Assembly: GCA_030019255.1 (NCBI GenBank)
Contig: JASEFK010000016.1
Span: 1 to 50,288 of the forward strand
Origin: Actinomycetota bacterium
GTDB lineage: Bacteria > Actinomycetota > Geothermincolia > Geothermincolales > RBG-13-55-18
Direction: 5' to 3'
DNA: 50,288 nt
Each line of letters begins with the position of its first letter. Position 1 is the stretch's first letter. The notes below the pieces were generated by a model. That model had not been told where the DNA came from. It ran no database searches and was given only the letters and a program-made list of their open reading frames with translations. Position numbers and translations under genes: made by a program. Positions 36,724 through 45,698 of this stretch are shown in pieces.

Positions 36724-36773
36724 ATAGGAATCGAAGGCCCCATATAGGAAACGAGGAAAGGAAAGCAGAGGTC

Positions 36774-37832
36774 ATGTACAGGATAGCGGTGATCCCGGGT
36801 GATGGCACCGGACCGGAGGTGGTGCGGGAAGGAGTGAAGGCCCTGGAGGCGGCGGCGGAGGTGGCCGGATTCGACTTCCAGACCACCTTCTTCGATTTCG
36901 GGGGGGAGCGCTACCTGCGCACCGGCTTAACCCTCACCGACGAGGAGCTGGAGGAGCTGCGCACTTTCGATGCCATCTTCCTGGGGGCCATTGGGCACCC
37001 GGACGTGAAACCCGGTATCCTGGAGCAGGGCATCCTCCTGAAAATACGCTTCGGCCTGGACCAGTACATCAATCTCCGTCCGGTCAAGCTCTACCCGGGG
37101 GTGGACTGCCCCCTCAAGGACAAGGGCCCGGAGGACATCGATTTCGTGGTGGTGCGGGAGAACACCGAGGGCCTCTACGCCGGGACGGGTGGGTTCCTGC
37201 GCAAGGGGACCCCGGACGAGGTTGCCGTGCAGGAGAGCGTGAACACCCGCAAGGGGGTGGAGCGCTGCATCCGTTTCGCCTTCGAGTACTGCCGGCGCCG
37301 GGACAGGGAGCGCAAGGTCACCTTGTGCGGGAAGACCAACGTGCTCACCTACGCCTGGGACCTGTGGGAGCGGACCTTCCACGAGGTGGCGGCGGAATAC
37401 CCGGACATCTCCACGGACTACGCCCACGTGGACGCCATCTGCATGTGGTTCGTCAAGAACCCGGAGTGGTTCGACGTGGTAGTCACGGACAACATGTTCG
37501 GCGACATCATCACCGACCTGGGGGCCATCATCCAGGGGGGAATGGGCATCGCCGCCGGGGGGAACCTCAACCCCGAGGGCGTCTCCATGTTCGAGCCCAT
37601 CGGGGGCTCGGCCCCCAAGTACACCGGCAAGAACGTCATCAACCCCCTGGCGGCCATCTGCGCCGTGCAGATGATGCTGGACCACCTGGGGGAGAGGGAG
37701 GCCGCGGAGCGGGTGGAGCGCGCCGTCATGCGGGTCTGCGAGCGGGACCTCCTCTCCCTGTCGGCGGGGAAGATGGGCAAGTCCACCACGGAAGTGGGAG
37801 ATCTTGTCGTAAAATACATCCGTGAAGGTTGA
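36774..37832 (+). CDS. leuB: 3-isopropylmalate dehydrogenase (tartrate-dehydrogenase-like LeuB type)
   Basis: A 352-residue decarboxylating dehydrogenase. It shows [40 protein letters not shown], and a specificity helix [19 protein letters not shown], which is the Leu-rich form expected of LeuB and quite unlike the gene at 23776. The metal site is in [20 protein letters not shown]. This subgroup is close to tartrate/D-malate dehydrogenases, but the leuACD context fits isopropylmalate and probably methylmalate (isoleucine) oxidation. ATG 36774 follows GGAAAGGAAAGCAGAG. Confidence 0.9.
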   Translation: MYRIAVIPGDGTGPEVVREGVKALEAAAEVAGFDFQTTFFDFGGERYLRTGLTLTDEELEELRTFDAIFLGAIGHPDVKPGILEQGILLKIRFGLDQYINLRPVKLYPGVDCPLKDKGPEDIDFVVVRENTEGLYAGTGGFLRKGTPDEVAVQESVNTRKGVERCIRFAFEYCRRRDRERKVTLCGKTNVLTYAWDLWERTFHEVAAEYPDISTDYAHVDAICMWFVKNPEWFDVVVTDNMFGDIITDLGAIIQGGMGIAAGGNLNPEGVSMFEPIGGSAPKYTGKNVINPLAAICAVQMMLDHLGEREAAERVERAVMRVCERDLLSLSAGKMGKSTTEVGDLVVKYIREG

Positions 37833-37943
37833 GCCGGCGGGGGCCGAGATCGAATCCCGGCCGGTTGGGTTATCCCGTGGGAAGCGGCGCCGTGGGAGAC
37901 CCGGAGAAAGGACGCCAGGATCAGGTAGCGGAAGGAGTAGCCT

Positions 37944-38861
37944 ATGCCCATCCCGGAAGTGGAGAAGATCTGGATGGACGGGGAACTAGTGGACTGGAAG
38001 GAGGCCAAGGTCCACCTGCTTTCCCATTCCCTGCATTACGGCTCGGGGGTCTTCGAGGGCATCCGCGCCTACGAGACCCCGCGCGGGGCGGCAGTATTTC
38101 GCCTCACCGACCACCTGAAGAGGCTCTTCCGCTCCGCCGCCATCTACCGCATGTCCATCCCCTATTCCCTGGAGGAGCTGGTGGAGGCCACCAAGGTGGT
38201 CATACGGGCCAACGGCCTCAAGAGCTGCTACATACGCCCCATCGCCTTCCGCGGGTACGGGGAGATGGGGCTGCATCCCCAGGCGGCGCCGGTCAACGTG
38301 GCCATCGCCGTGTGGCCCTGGGGCGCCTACCTGGGCGAGGAGGGGATAAGGAACGGCGTGCGGGCCAAGATCTCCTCCTTCCGCCGCAACGACCCCAACG
38401 CCATACCCCCCGCGGCCAAGGCCACCGGCCAGTACCTCAACTCCATCCTGGCCAAGATGGAGGTCACCGAGGCCGGCTACGACGAGGCCATCCTCCTCAA
38501 CCAGCACGGGTTCGTGGCCGACGGAGCGGGGGAGAACGTCTTCGTGGTGCGCAACGGCTTCCTCTACACCCCGCCCACCTCCTCGGGGGCCCTGGAGGGC
38601 ATCACCCGGGACTCGGTCATCCGCATCGCCGAGGATTTCGAGATCCCCTTCCGGGAGAAGGAGCTGGTGAGGACGGACCTCTATCACGCCGACGAGGCCT
38701 TCTTCACCGGAACGGCGGCGGAGATCGTGCCCATCCGCGAGGTAGACGACCGACCCCTGGGTGAGCCGGGCCCCGTCACCCGGCGCATCCAGGAGAAGTT
38801 CTTCGCCATCGTCAAGGGTCAGGACGGGGATTACGACCACTGGCTGGAATACGTGGATTGA
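37944..38861 (+). CDS. ilvE: Branched-chain amino acid aminotransferase
   Basis: A 305-residue fold-type IV PLP aminotransferase, last step of valine, leucine and isoleucine synthesis. It shows [39 protein letters not shown]-Lys159 in [34 protein letters not shown], and the phosphate-binding [13 protein letters not shown] and [12 protein letters not shown]. The length matches the IlvE family. ATG 37944 lies 111 bp after leuB. Confidence 0.96.
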   Translation: MPIPEVEKIWMDGELVDWKEAKVHLLSHSLHYGSGVFEGIRAYETPRGAAVFRLTDHLKRLFRSAAIYRMSIPYSLEELVEATKVVIRANGLKSCYIRPIAFRGYGEMGLHPQAAPVNVAIAVWPWGAYLGEEGIRNGVRAKISSFRRNDPNAIPPAAKATGQYLNSILAKMEVTEAGYDEAILLNQHGFVADGAGENVFVVRNGFLYTPPTSSGALEGITRDSVIRIAEDFEIPFREKELVRTDLYHADEAFFTGTAAEIVPIREVDDRPLGEPGPVTRRIQEKFFAIVKGQDGDYDHWLEYVD

Positions 38862-38973
38862 GGGCCGGCCATAGCCGGGAAGGAGGCGGGACGGCCTCGG
38901 GTCGACAGGACGGGATGTACGAGCCGGGCCGGAGACCATCACCCCGGCGGCCGCTTATGATTCCGGGAAAGCC

Positions 38974-40551
38974 ATGATGGAAAAAACGGTTAAGCTGTAC
39001 GACACCACCCTGCGTGACGGAGCCCAGATGGAGGGGGTATCCCTCTCCGTGGAGGACAAGCTCAAGATCCTCCATCGCCTGGACGAGTTCGGCGTGCACT
39101 ACGTGGAGTGCGGTTACCCGGGCTCCAACCCCAAGGACGAGGAGCTCTTCCAGCGCCTCAAGGGGGTGGACCTGAAAAATGCCGTTCCCGTGGCCTTCGG
39201 TTCCACCCGCAAGGCCATGATCGGCGCGGACAAGGACCGCCAGCTGGAGGACCTACTGCGGGCCGACACGCCGACGGTGTGCATAGTCGGAAAGACCTGG
39301 GAACTTCACGTGCGCACCGCCCTGCGCACCGGGCTGGACGAGAACCTCTTCATGATTGCCGATTCCGTGGAGTACGCCAAACACCACGGCCGGGAGGTCA
39401 TCTACGACGCGGAACACTTCTTCGACGCCTACAAGAGCAACCCCCGCTATGCCATGGATACGGTGCGGGCGGCGGTGGAGGCCGGGGCGGACTGGGTGTG
39501 CCTCTGTGACACCAACGGGGGGACCCTGCCCTGGGAGGTGCAGCGGATAATCTCCGAGGTCAGGGACAAGATCCCGGTGCCCATCGGCATCCACGCCCAC
39601 AACGACAGCGAGTGCGCCGTGGCCGTCAGCCTCACGGCGGTCATGGAAGGAGCTTCCATGGTGCAGGGCACGGTGAACGGTTACGGGGAGCGCTGCGGGA
39701 ACGCCAACCTGTGCTCCATCATCCCCGCCCTGGTGCTCAAGATGGGCATCCCCGCGGTGTCCATGGAGAGCCTGGCCGGGCTGACCGAGCTCTCCCACTA
39801 CGTGAGCGAGATCGCCAACATCAAGCCCGATTCCCACCAGCCTTACGTGGGCCAGAAGGCCTTCGCCCACAAGGGGGGCCTACACGTGAGCGCGGTGATG
39901 CGCGACCCGGAGACCTACGAGCATATCCGCCCCGAGTTGGTGGGCAACATGCAGCGCATCGAGGTCTCCGAGCTCTCCGGGAAGTCCACCATCATCATCA
40001 AGGGGAAGGAGCTGGGCTACGACCTCGGCCGTCACCCGGAGAAGGTGCAGGAGATCCTGGACATGATCAAGGAGATGGAGCACCGCGGTTACCACTTCGA
40101 GGCCGCCGACGGCTCCTTCGAGCTGCTCATGCGCCGCGCCCTGGGGATGCACAAGGTCTTCTTCCGGCTGGAGAGTTTCCGGGTGATCATGGAGAAGCGC
40201 GAGGACGGAAAGGTGGTCACCGAGGCCACCATCAAGGTGCACGTGCGGGGGAAGCGCATCATCGCCACCGCGGAGGGGAACGGCCCGGTCAACGCCCTGG
40301 ACAACGCCCTGCGCCTGGCCATCGGACGGGCCTACCCGGAGCTTCAGGACATCGACCTCCAGGACTACAAAGTCATCATCCTCAACCCGGAGAAGGCCAC
40401 CGCCGCCGTCACCCGGGTACTCATCGAGACCGGGGACGGGGAGAAGACCTGGGGGACCATCGGGGTCTCCGAGAACATCATCGAGGCCTCCTGGCAGGCC
40501 CTGGTGGATTCCATCGAGTACGGACTTTTGCACAAGAAAGCCCAACCATGA
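38974..40551 (+). CDS. cimA: (R)-citramalate synthase
   Basis: A 525-residue member of the citramalate synthase (CimA, TIGR00977-like) branch of the LeuA family, condensing pyruvate with acetyl-CoA to start isoleucine synthesis without threonine. It shows LYDTTLRDGAQMEGVSLSVE, ECGYPGSNPKDEELF, the metal-binding HAHNDSECAVAVSL, VQGTVNGYGERCGNANLCSI and HKGGLHVSAVMRDPETYEH. The C-terminal allosteric domain spans about 395-525. These motifs separate it clearly from leuA at 33250. Its TGA overlaps the ATG of the next gene. Confidence 0.94.
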   Translation: MMEKTVKLYDTTLRDGAQMEGVSLSVEDKLKILHRLDEFGVHYVECGYPGSNPKDEELFQRLKGVDLKNAVPVAFGSTRKAMIGADKDRQLEDLLRADTPTVCIVGKTWELHVRTALRTGLDENLFMIADSVEYAKHHGREVIYDAEHFFDAYKSNPRYAMDTVRAAVEAGADWVCLCDTNGGTLPWEVQRIISEVRDKIPVPIGIHAHNDSECAVAVSLTAVMEGASMVQGTVNGYGERCGNANLCSIIPALVLKMGIPAVSMESLAGLTELSHYVSEIANIKPDSHQPYVGQKAFAHKGGLHVSAVMRDPETYEHIRPELVGNMQRIEVSELSGKSTIIIKGKELGYDLGRHPEKVQEILDMIKEMEHRGYHFEAADGSFELLMRRALGMHKVFFRLESFRVIMEKREDGKVVTEATIKVHVRGKRIIATAEGNGPVNALDNALRLAIGRAYPELQDIDLQDYKVIILNPEKATAAVTRVLIETGDGEKTWGTIGVSENIIEASWQALVDSIEYGLLHKKAQP

Positions 40552-41318
40552 AGATAGCCAGGTACCTGCACAAGGGACATACACATTTCGGGATCCTGGA
40601 GGACGGCCTGCTCCACGAGCTGGAACGCACACCCTTCACCGGCATAAAGGAGGTGGGGAGGACCTGCCGCCTGGAGGAGGTGGAGCTCCTCGCCCCGGTG
40701 TTTCCCCAGAAGATAATCGCCGTGGGCCTGAATTACCGCGACCACGCCGAGGAGCTGGGTATGCCCATCCCCGACGAGCCGGTGCTGTTCATGAAGCCAC
40801 CGTCCTCGTTGCTCGCCCATGGCGGGGAGATCGTCTATCCCTCCATGAGCAGGAGGGTGGATTACGAGGCGGAACTGGTCCTGGTGTGCGGGCGGGAATG
40901 CCGTAACGTGAGCGTCGAAGAGGCCACCGCCTGCATCCTCGGTTACACCTGTGGCAACGACGTTACCGCCCGCGACCTGCAGGCCAGGGACGGGCAGTGG
41001 ACGCGGGCCAAGAGCTTCGACACCTTCTGTCCCCTGGGGCCCTTCATCGAGACGGAGGTGGATCCCGCGGAGCTCACCGTGGAGCTGCGCCTCAACGGGG
41101 AGGTACGCCAATCGTCTCCCGCCTCCAACATGATCTTCTCCCCGGCGGAACTCCTCAGCTTCACCTCGCGCGTCATGACCCTCTACCCGGGGGACGTGAT
41201 CATGACCGGCACCCCTCCCGGGGTAGGGGAGATGCGCCCCGGCGACGTGGTGGAGGTGGTCATCGAGGGCGTGGGGACCCTGCGCAACACGGTGATCTCC
41301 GCATCTGATTCCCGGTGA
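40548..41318 (+). CDS. Fumarylacetoacetate hydrolase (FAH) family protein
   Basis: A 256-residue FAH-family metal enzyme. After a short N-terminal domain comes the catalytic fold: IIAVGLNYRDHAEELGMPIP, FMKPPSSLLAHGGEI, DYEAELVLVCG (metal-binding Glu/Glu) and GNDVTARDLQ. SPAELLSFTSRVMTLYPGDV and MTGTPPGVGEMRPGD close it. Relatives act as acylpyruvases, oxaloacetate decarboxylases or oxaloacetate tautomerases, or in catabolic C-C cleavage; the exact reaction cannot be told. The 4-bp overlap with cimA implies cotranslation and hints at a housekeeping task on 2-oxoacids in this pathway (inference). Confidence 0.9.
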   Translation: MKIARYLHKGHTHFGILEDGLLHELERTPFTGIKEVGRTCRLEEVELLAPVFPQKIIAVGLNYRDHAEELGMPIPDEPVLFMKPPSSLLAHGGEIVYPSMSRRVDYEAELVLVCGRECRNVSVEEATACILGYTCGNDVTARDLQARDGQWTRAKSFDTFCPLGPFIETEVDPAELTVELRLNGEVRQSSPASNMIFSPAELLSFTSRVMTLYPGDVIMTGTPPGVGEMRPGDVVEVVIEGVGTLRNTVISASDSR

Positions 41319-41340
41319 TCCGGAAGGCTTCGAGGATCAC
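41315..41340 (+). terminator. Candidate hairpin at the end of the amino-acid array
   Basis: GTGATCC (41315-41321) and GGATCAC (41334-41340) form a perfect 7-bp stem overlapping the FAH-gene stop codon, with a 12-nt loop. No T-run follows, so Rho-independent termination is uncertain, but the position at the last gene of the run is suggestive. Confidence 0.35.
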
Positions 41341-41834
41341 GCCGTTCCGCCTCCCTTAGGACCTCCGATCGGGAGCGGGTTGGCCGAATCCCTGGCACTT
41401 TTTCGTCCTCGGAAATGGCATGGCTGATGTGCATGACGCCGGAAGCGCCCGCTGCACGATCTAGGCATGGTAAATATTCCCTACCTTCATGAATTGAGCT
41501 TGATCGTGTCGTTCATTCCAGCCCCCCGGTTTCCGCCGGCGAAAACTGGGAAAGCCGGGCGATCCATGTACGCCACGTTGGTGGAGGTGGCCGGTCCGCG
41601 GGAAAGGCGGCAGGAGAAGCCGGTGCCGTAGAGAAGCAACCTGTCATGGTCCCCTTCGTCTTTCCTTACTCCCTTCCGGCGAGGTCGAAAATATGGGCGC
41701 CGGAACTTGTCGCTCGAAAGCGGTGAAGCCCTCGTCCCGATCTTCCTTCCCGGATTTCGAATAACGATTCGTGGATTAATATAAAGCGGATGGTATGGAT
41801 GCACCGGGAGAATTTAGGTGAAGGAAGGGTCGGA
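41341..41834. other. Long gap with no supported gene
   Basis: Nearly 500 bp between the FAH gene and the next membrane protein, with lower GC than its surroundings in places. No coding sequence with family resemblance or a good ribosome-binding site appears in either strand. A TATAAA element at 41780-41785 may be a -10 box for the downstream gene; its best -35 (TTCGAA at 41756-41761) is poor. Confidence 0.4.
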
Positions 41835-43073
41835 TTGAGAAACGGGGGGCGCAAGCCGGGAATACCAGAAAACGGCAATTTCAGCGGCGAACTGTCTTCC
41901 GGCCGTGACGGAGGATCGTGGAGGCTTGCCATCCACCTGGCCCGGCGGGAGAAGCGACTCTGGCCGGCGGCCATTCTCCTCTCCGTGGGCCTTTCCGAGA
42001 GCTGGCGCGTTCTCTTCGGCTGGGAGCCGCAAGGAGTGGGAGAGACGGCGGCCAGATGGGTTAGGAGCGGGGCGGGGAAAGGATTCCCGGACGCGGCCGT
42101 CCTGGTGCTCGTGAGCCTGACCATTTTCGTTTTCCTGCGGGCGGGTGGTTACCTAGGGGAGGCAGTGCTGATACGACAGATTGCCGGTTCCGGGGGTGCC
42201 GCTGGCGGGAACTCTCCTCCCGGGTATGGCGTGGGTGCGCCGGGAGGTCCTCCTTCTCGGATGGGGAGGGAGGAAGGTAAGGGAGGCGCCTCTCGGGCGG
42301 AACCGGGGGGAATTCACTCGGGTGAGGTGGAAACCTTTTTCTGGATCGACCGCATGCCCGGCGCGGAGCGGGGCAATGAAGTTCGGTTCGGCGGCGCGGA
42401 GGAAACAGCCGCGGAATGCGGTAGGGCTCTTTTCGGAGCGCCGGGCGAGGAGTTCGCTTCCTCCGAAAAACGGGGCGTCGATCTTACTTTCAAGGATGCC
42501 TTGCGCCGGAGCAGGAAGCGTTTGCCTGAACTGGCCCTCACCTTGTTGCCCTGGGATGCCGCCCGGGTGGCGGTCGTTTCCCTGGCATCACTCCTGGTCC
42601 TCCTCTGGGGCAGGTGGGATCCCCATCTCCACTTAATATTTCCGTATCTCCTGGCCCTTTTCCTCTGGTTGGTGCTTTTGCTGGCGGTGTACGTCCCCCT
42701 GGGAATCCCAGTGATCCTGGCCGCGCGCCAGGTGGTAATAAATGGAATGAAGCCCCCGCAAGCTTGGAGGGAGGGGTGGAGCCTTTTCCGGAACGAGACG
42801 CCACGCTGCCTTTTGGTGTGGCTGCAGGCCCTGGCCGCGGATGTCGCCTTCCTTGCCCTGGCCTGGCCCCTTTCCCTTTTGTTGATCTGGGCGGCGGAAA
42901 GGGCGGCGGAGGCACTCAACCCCTCCATCCTGGAGTGGCTGGCCCGAGCTCCCCTCTACCTCATCCTGGCCGCCGCCCTACTGCTGGGCCAGGTGGTGAC
43001 AAAGACCTATAAATCCTCCCTATGGACCATATTTTTCCTTTCCAGATCATCATCTGCGCCTGTGGTATCATAA
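41835..43073 (+). CDS. Multispanning membrane protein with low-complexity central region
   Basis: About 412 residues, no family assigned with confidence; the layout resembles the glycerophosphodiester-phosphodiesterase-type membrane domains found alone in many Gram-positives. N-terminal hydrophobic segments lie near residues 40-60 and 87-105. A glycine/charge-rich, probably disordered stretch covers about 120-210, and then comes FKDALRRSRKRLPELALTLL, typical of such proteins, with four or five C-terminal helices. TTG 41835 has GGAAGGG five bases upstream; ATG 41790 is in frame but has no ribosome-binding site. It ends 55 bp before gltX. Confidence 0.65.
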   Translation: MRNGGRKPGIPENGNFSGELSSGRDGGSWRLAIHLARREKRLWPAAILLSVGLSESWRVLFGWEPQGVGETAARWVRSGAGKGFPDAAVLVLVSLTIFVFLRAGGYLGEAVLIRQIAGSGGAAGGNSPPGYGVGAPGGPPSRMGREEGKGGASRAEPGGIHSGEVETFFWIDRMPGAERGNEVRFGGAEETAAECGRALFGAPGEEFASSEKRGVDLTFKDALRRSRKRLPELALTLLPWDAARVAVVSLASLLVLLWGRWDPHLHLIFPYLLALFLWLVLLLAVYVPLGIPVILAARQVVINGMKPPQAWREGWSLFRNETPRCLLVWLQALAADVAFLALAWPLSLLLIWAAERAAEALNPSILEWLARAPLYLILAAALLLGQVVTKTYKSSLWTIFFLSRSSSAPVVS

Positions 43074-43128
43074 ATCCCGTCGCGCGAACCATTTCATCGC
43101 ATGTCTTCAGACAGGAGGTGGACGAGGA

Positions 43129-44568
43129 TTGCGCCTGCGTTTCGCGCCCAGCCCCACCGGTTACCTGCACGTGGGAGGGGCCCGCACGGCCCTCTACAAC
43201 TGGCTGCTCGCCCGCCAGTCGGGAGGTTCCTTCATCCTGCGCATCGAGGACACCGACCTCTCCCGCTCCACGGAGGAGGCCATCGAGGCTATCATGACCG
43301 ACCTGCGCTGGCTGGGGCTGGACTGGGACGAGGGCCCGGACGCCGGTGGCGACCACTGGCCCTATCGCCAAACAGGGCGCTACGCCCTGTACCACGACGC
43401 AGCCCGCCGGCTGCTCCGGGAGGGCTACGCCTACCGGTGCTTCTGCTCCCCGGAAGAGCTCAAGGAGAGACGGGAGAAGGCCTTGCGCGAGGGGCGCAAC
43501 CCCATGTACGACCGCCGCTGCCGCCGCATCCCCGAGGAGGAGGCACGGCGCATGGAGGAGGAGGGGCGTCCCTACGCCCTGCGCTTCCGGGTCCCGGAGG
43601 AGGGGGAAACGACGGTGCACGACCTGGTGCGGGGGGAGGTGGTCTTCCGCAACCGGGAGATCGAGGACTTCGTGCTCCTGCGTAATGACGGCACGCCCAC
43701 CTACAACCTGGCGGTGGTGGTGGACGACATCGACATGCACATCACCCACGTGGTGCGGGGGGATGATCACCTCTCCAACACCCCCAAGCAGCTCCTCATC
43801 TACCGCGCGCTGGGGAAGGAACCCCCCGCCTTTGCCCACCTCCCCATGATCGTGGGCACGGACGGGAAGCCGCTCTCCAAGCGGCATGGCGACGTGGCCG
43901 TGGGATACTACCGGGAGGCCGGTTTCCTCCCCGAGGCCATGCTCAATTTCCTGGCCCTCCTGGGGTGGTCGCTGGACGATTCCACTACCCTCATGAACCT
44001 GGACACCCTGGTGACCAACTTCAGCCTGGAGCGGGTGTCCTCCAAGCCGGCGGTGTGGGACACGGACAAGCTTTACTGGATGAACGCCCAGTACATCATG
44101 GCCATGGGGGACCACGAGCTGGCGGAGGCCATGCGACCCTTCCTGGTGCGGGAGGGGCTGCTCGGGGAGGACGACCGGGAGGGCATGGAGAGGCTGCGCC
44201 GCGCCGCTCCCCTCGTCCGGGAGAGGATAAAGGTGCTCTCCGACGCGGTCCCCCTGCTGGCCTTCCTCTTCCGGGAGGTGGAGACGGCGGAGGATTCCCT
44301 GGGGTTCCTGGAGGGAGAGGAGAACCGCGCCGTGCTGCGCGAGGCGGGAAAGCGCCTGCTGGAGCTGGAAGATTTTAACGCCCGGGACATCGAGGCCCTC
44401 CTGCGTTCCATGGTGGAGGAGATGGGGCTGAAACCCCGCAAGGCCTTCCAGCCCATCCGGGTGGCGGTCACCGGAAGCAGGGTGAGCCCGCCCCTCTTCG
44501 AATCCATGGAGCTGCTGGGGCGGGAGAAGTGCCTGCAGCGCATCGCCCGTGCCCTGGACCGTTCCTGA
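43129..44568 (+). CDS. gltX: Glutamyl-tRNA synthetase
   Basis: A 479-residue class I synthetase charging tRNA(Glu), and tRNA(Gln) too if non-discriminating. The HIGH-type motif is in FAPSPTGYLHVGGARTALYN (His14) and the KMSKS-type loop is PLSKRHGDVAV with Lys251. GDDHLSNTPKQLLIYRALG and the C-terminal anticodon-binding helices follow. The TTG start at 43129 leaves no residues to spare before the first strand and has AGGAGG ten bases and GAGGA directly upstream. Presence of gatCAB, and of tRNA-Gln and tRNA-Glu 2.3 kb downstream, fits a non-discriminating enzyme; this is inference. Confidence 0.96.
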   Translation: MRLRFAPSPTGYLHVGGARTALYNWLLARQSGGSFILRIEDTDLSRSTEEAIEAIMTDLRWLGLDWDEGPDAGGDHWPYRQTGRYALYHDAARRLLREGYAYRCFCSPEELKERREKALREGRNPMYDRRCRRIPEEEARRMEEEGRPYALRFRVPEEGETTVHDLVRGEVVFRNREIEDFVLLRNDGTPTYNLAVVVDDIDMHITHVVRGDDHLSNTPKQLLIYRALGKEPPAFAHLPMIVGTDGKPLSKRHGDVAVGYYREAGFLPEAMLNFLALLGWSLDDSTTLMNLDTLVTNFSLERVSSKPAVWDTDKLYWMNAQYIMAMGDHELAEAMRPFLVREGLLGEDDREGMERLRRAAPLVRERIKVLSDAVPLLAFLFREVETAEDSLGFLEGEENRAVLREAGKRLLELEDFNARDIEALLRSMVEEMGLKPRKAFQPIRVAVTGSRVSPPLFESMELLGREKCLQRIARALDRS

Positions 44569-44715
44569 GAGGAAGCGACTTCCACGTCAAGGCCTGGAGG
44601 GCCTCCCGCCTCGCGGGTTTGGGAAATCCCCGGCCGGGGAAGGAGCCCCGGGAGCGGGAATTCTGCGGGGGATTCGGCCGGGACCTGTTTTTCGGATGTT
44701 AAGAAGGAGAGCCGC

Positions 44716-45477
44716 ATGCGTTACCGGTGGTTGGGAACGGCCGGGTTCGAGCTTCTCAGCGGAAGGACCAGCATCCTGATCGATCCCTACCTTACCCGGA
44801 ACCCGAGGGCCCGCCCCGAACAACCGTTCCGACCCGAGGACCTGGGGCACGCGGAGGCTATCTTCCTCACCCACGGCCACTTCGACCATACCCTGGACGT
44901 TCCAGAACTGGTGGATATTTCCAGGGCCGTCGTTTACGCGTCGGCCGCGGTATGCGCTTCCCTGGCCGCCCGGGGCGTGCCCTGGACCCGGCTGCGCGTC
45001 CGGTGGCCCGGGGAAGCGGCCGAGGTGGCCCCCTTCCGGGTGACCGCCGTCCCCGCCTGCCACGTCACCTTCGATGCGCGGCTGGTTCTTACCACCCTGT
45101 GGAGGTGTCGCATGGAACTGGTGGACCTGGCGCGCCTGGGAACCTCCCGTTATCCCACCGGTGAGGTGCTGGGCTGGCTGGTGGAGGCGGAGGGCAGGAC
45201 CCTCCTCCACCTGGGAAGCGCCTGCATGACCTGGATTCCCGACTGCAGGGTGGACGCCTTCCTGGTGCCGGTGCAGGGAAGGACGGACATCTGTTCCGTG
45301 GCCGCAGGCCTGGTGGACCGCGTGCGACCGGCCACGGTCATCCCCCACCACCACGACGATTTTTACCCGCCCCTCAGCCAATACGTGGACCTGGAGCCCT
45401 TCCTGGCGGAGATGCGAAGGAGGCATCCGCGGGCCAGGGTGAGGATCCCGGTCATCAACCGGCTCGAGGAATTGTAA
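44716..45477 (+). CDS. MBL-fold metal-dependent hydrolase (UlaG/L-ascorbate-lactonase-like)
   Basis: A 253-residue metallo-beta-lactamase-fold protein. It opens with MRYRWLGTAGFELLSGRTSI and LIDPYLTRNP, as in UlaG-type hydrolases. The metal site is THGHFDHTLD (His53, His55, Asp57, His58), with later ligands probably in PACHVTF, LLHLGSACM and VIPHHHDDFYPP. The substrate is unknown: relatives cleave lactones, phosphodiesters or N-acyl ethanolamine lipids. ATG 44716 follows AAGAAGGAGAGCCGC. It stands alone, 147 bp after gltX, and is closed by a terminator hairpin. Confidence 0.86.
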   Translation: MRYRWLGTAGFELLSGRTSILIDPYLTRNPRARPEQPFRPEDLGHAEAIFLTHGHFDHTLDVPELVDISRAVVYASAAVCASLAARGVPWTRLRVRWPGEAAEVAPFRVTAVPACHVTFDARLVLTTLWRCRMELVDLARLGTSRYPTGEVLGWLVEAEGRTLLHLGSACMTWIPDCRVDAFLVPVQGRTDICSVAAGLVDRVRPATVIPHHHDDFYPPLSQYVDLEPFLAEMRRRHPRARVRIPVINRLEEL

Positions 45478-45484
45478 TCCTTTC

Positions 45485-45505
45485 ACGGCCGAAAACGCCG
45501 TTTTT
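45485..45505 (+). terminator. Rho-independent terminator after the MBL-fold gene
   Basis: ACGGC (45485-45489), 7-nt loop, GCCGT (45497-45501) followed by TTTT, starting 8 bp beyond the stop codon. The T-run overlaps the -35 box of the next promoter. Confidence 0.55.
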
Positions 45506-45532
45506 GACCACGCGTCCCGCAGCGGGGATAAT
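45504..45532 (+). promoter_or_regulatory. Near-consensus promoter of the YhdH-type gene
   Basis: TTGACC (45504-45509), 17 bp, GATAAT (45527-45532); each hexamer matches at 5 of 6. The predicted start near 45539 leaves a leader of about 160 nt before the ATG at 45699. Confidence 0.7.
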
Positions 45533-45536
45533 GTAA

Positions 45537-45698
45537 TTGCGCCGGGTTCGGTGCACACGGCGCAAGGAAAGGGAAACCGGAGAGTCCGGCCGGGAAGTGC
45601 CGCCGCTTCCGGGCGTCGGCGCGAGGGGTTCGGAAAGGGCGGTAAGAGTTCGAAGACGTTATAAGTTCAAGGACGCGGAAAGGTAGAGGAGGGGTGAG
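45537..45698 (+). ncRNA. Structured 5' leader, candidate cis-regulatory RNA
   Basis: Three hairpins follow one another right after the predicted transcription start. These are TTGCGCCG/CGGCGCAA (45537-45565, 8 bp perfect, 13-nt loop), CCGGA-GAG-TCCGG (45577-45589) and GGAAGTG-CCGC-CGCTTCC (45593-45610, with one G-U pair). After them comes a purine-rich stretch with three near-copies of GTTCGAAG/GTTCAAGG, then the ribosome-binding site GAGGAGGGG. No known riboswitch class was recognised. High GC makes chance hairpins possible. Confidence 0.35.

Noticed and set aside
41487-41804. 105-codon minus-strand ORF in the gap after the FAH gene
   Set aside because: Composition without hydrophobic core or motif, no ribosome-binding site; most likely chance.
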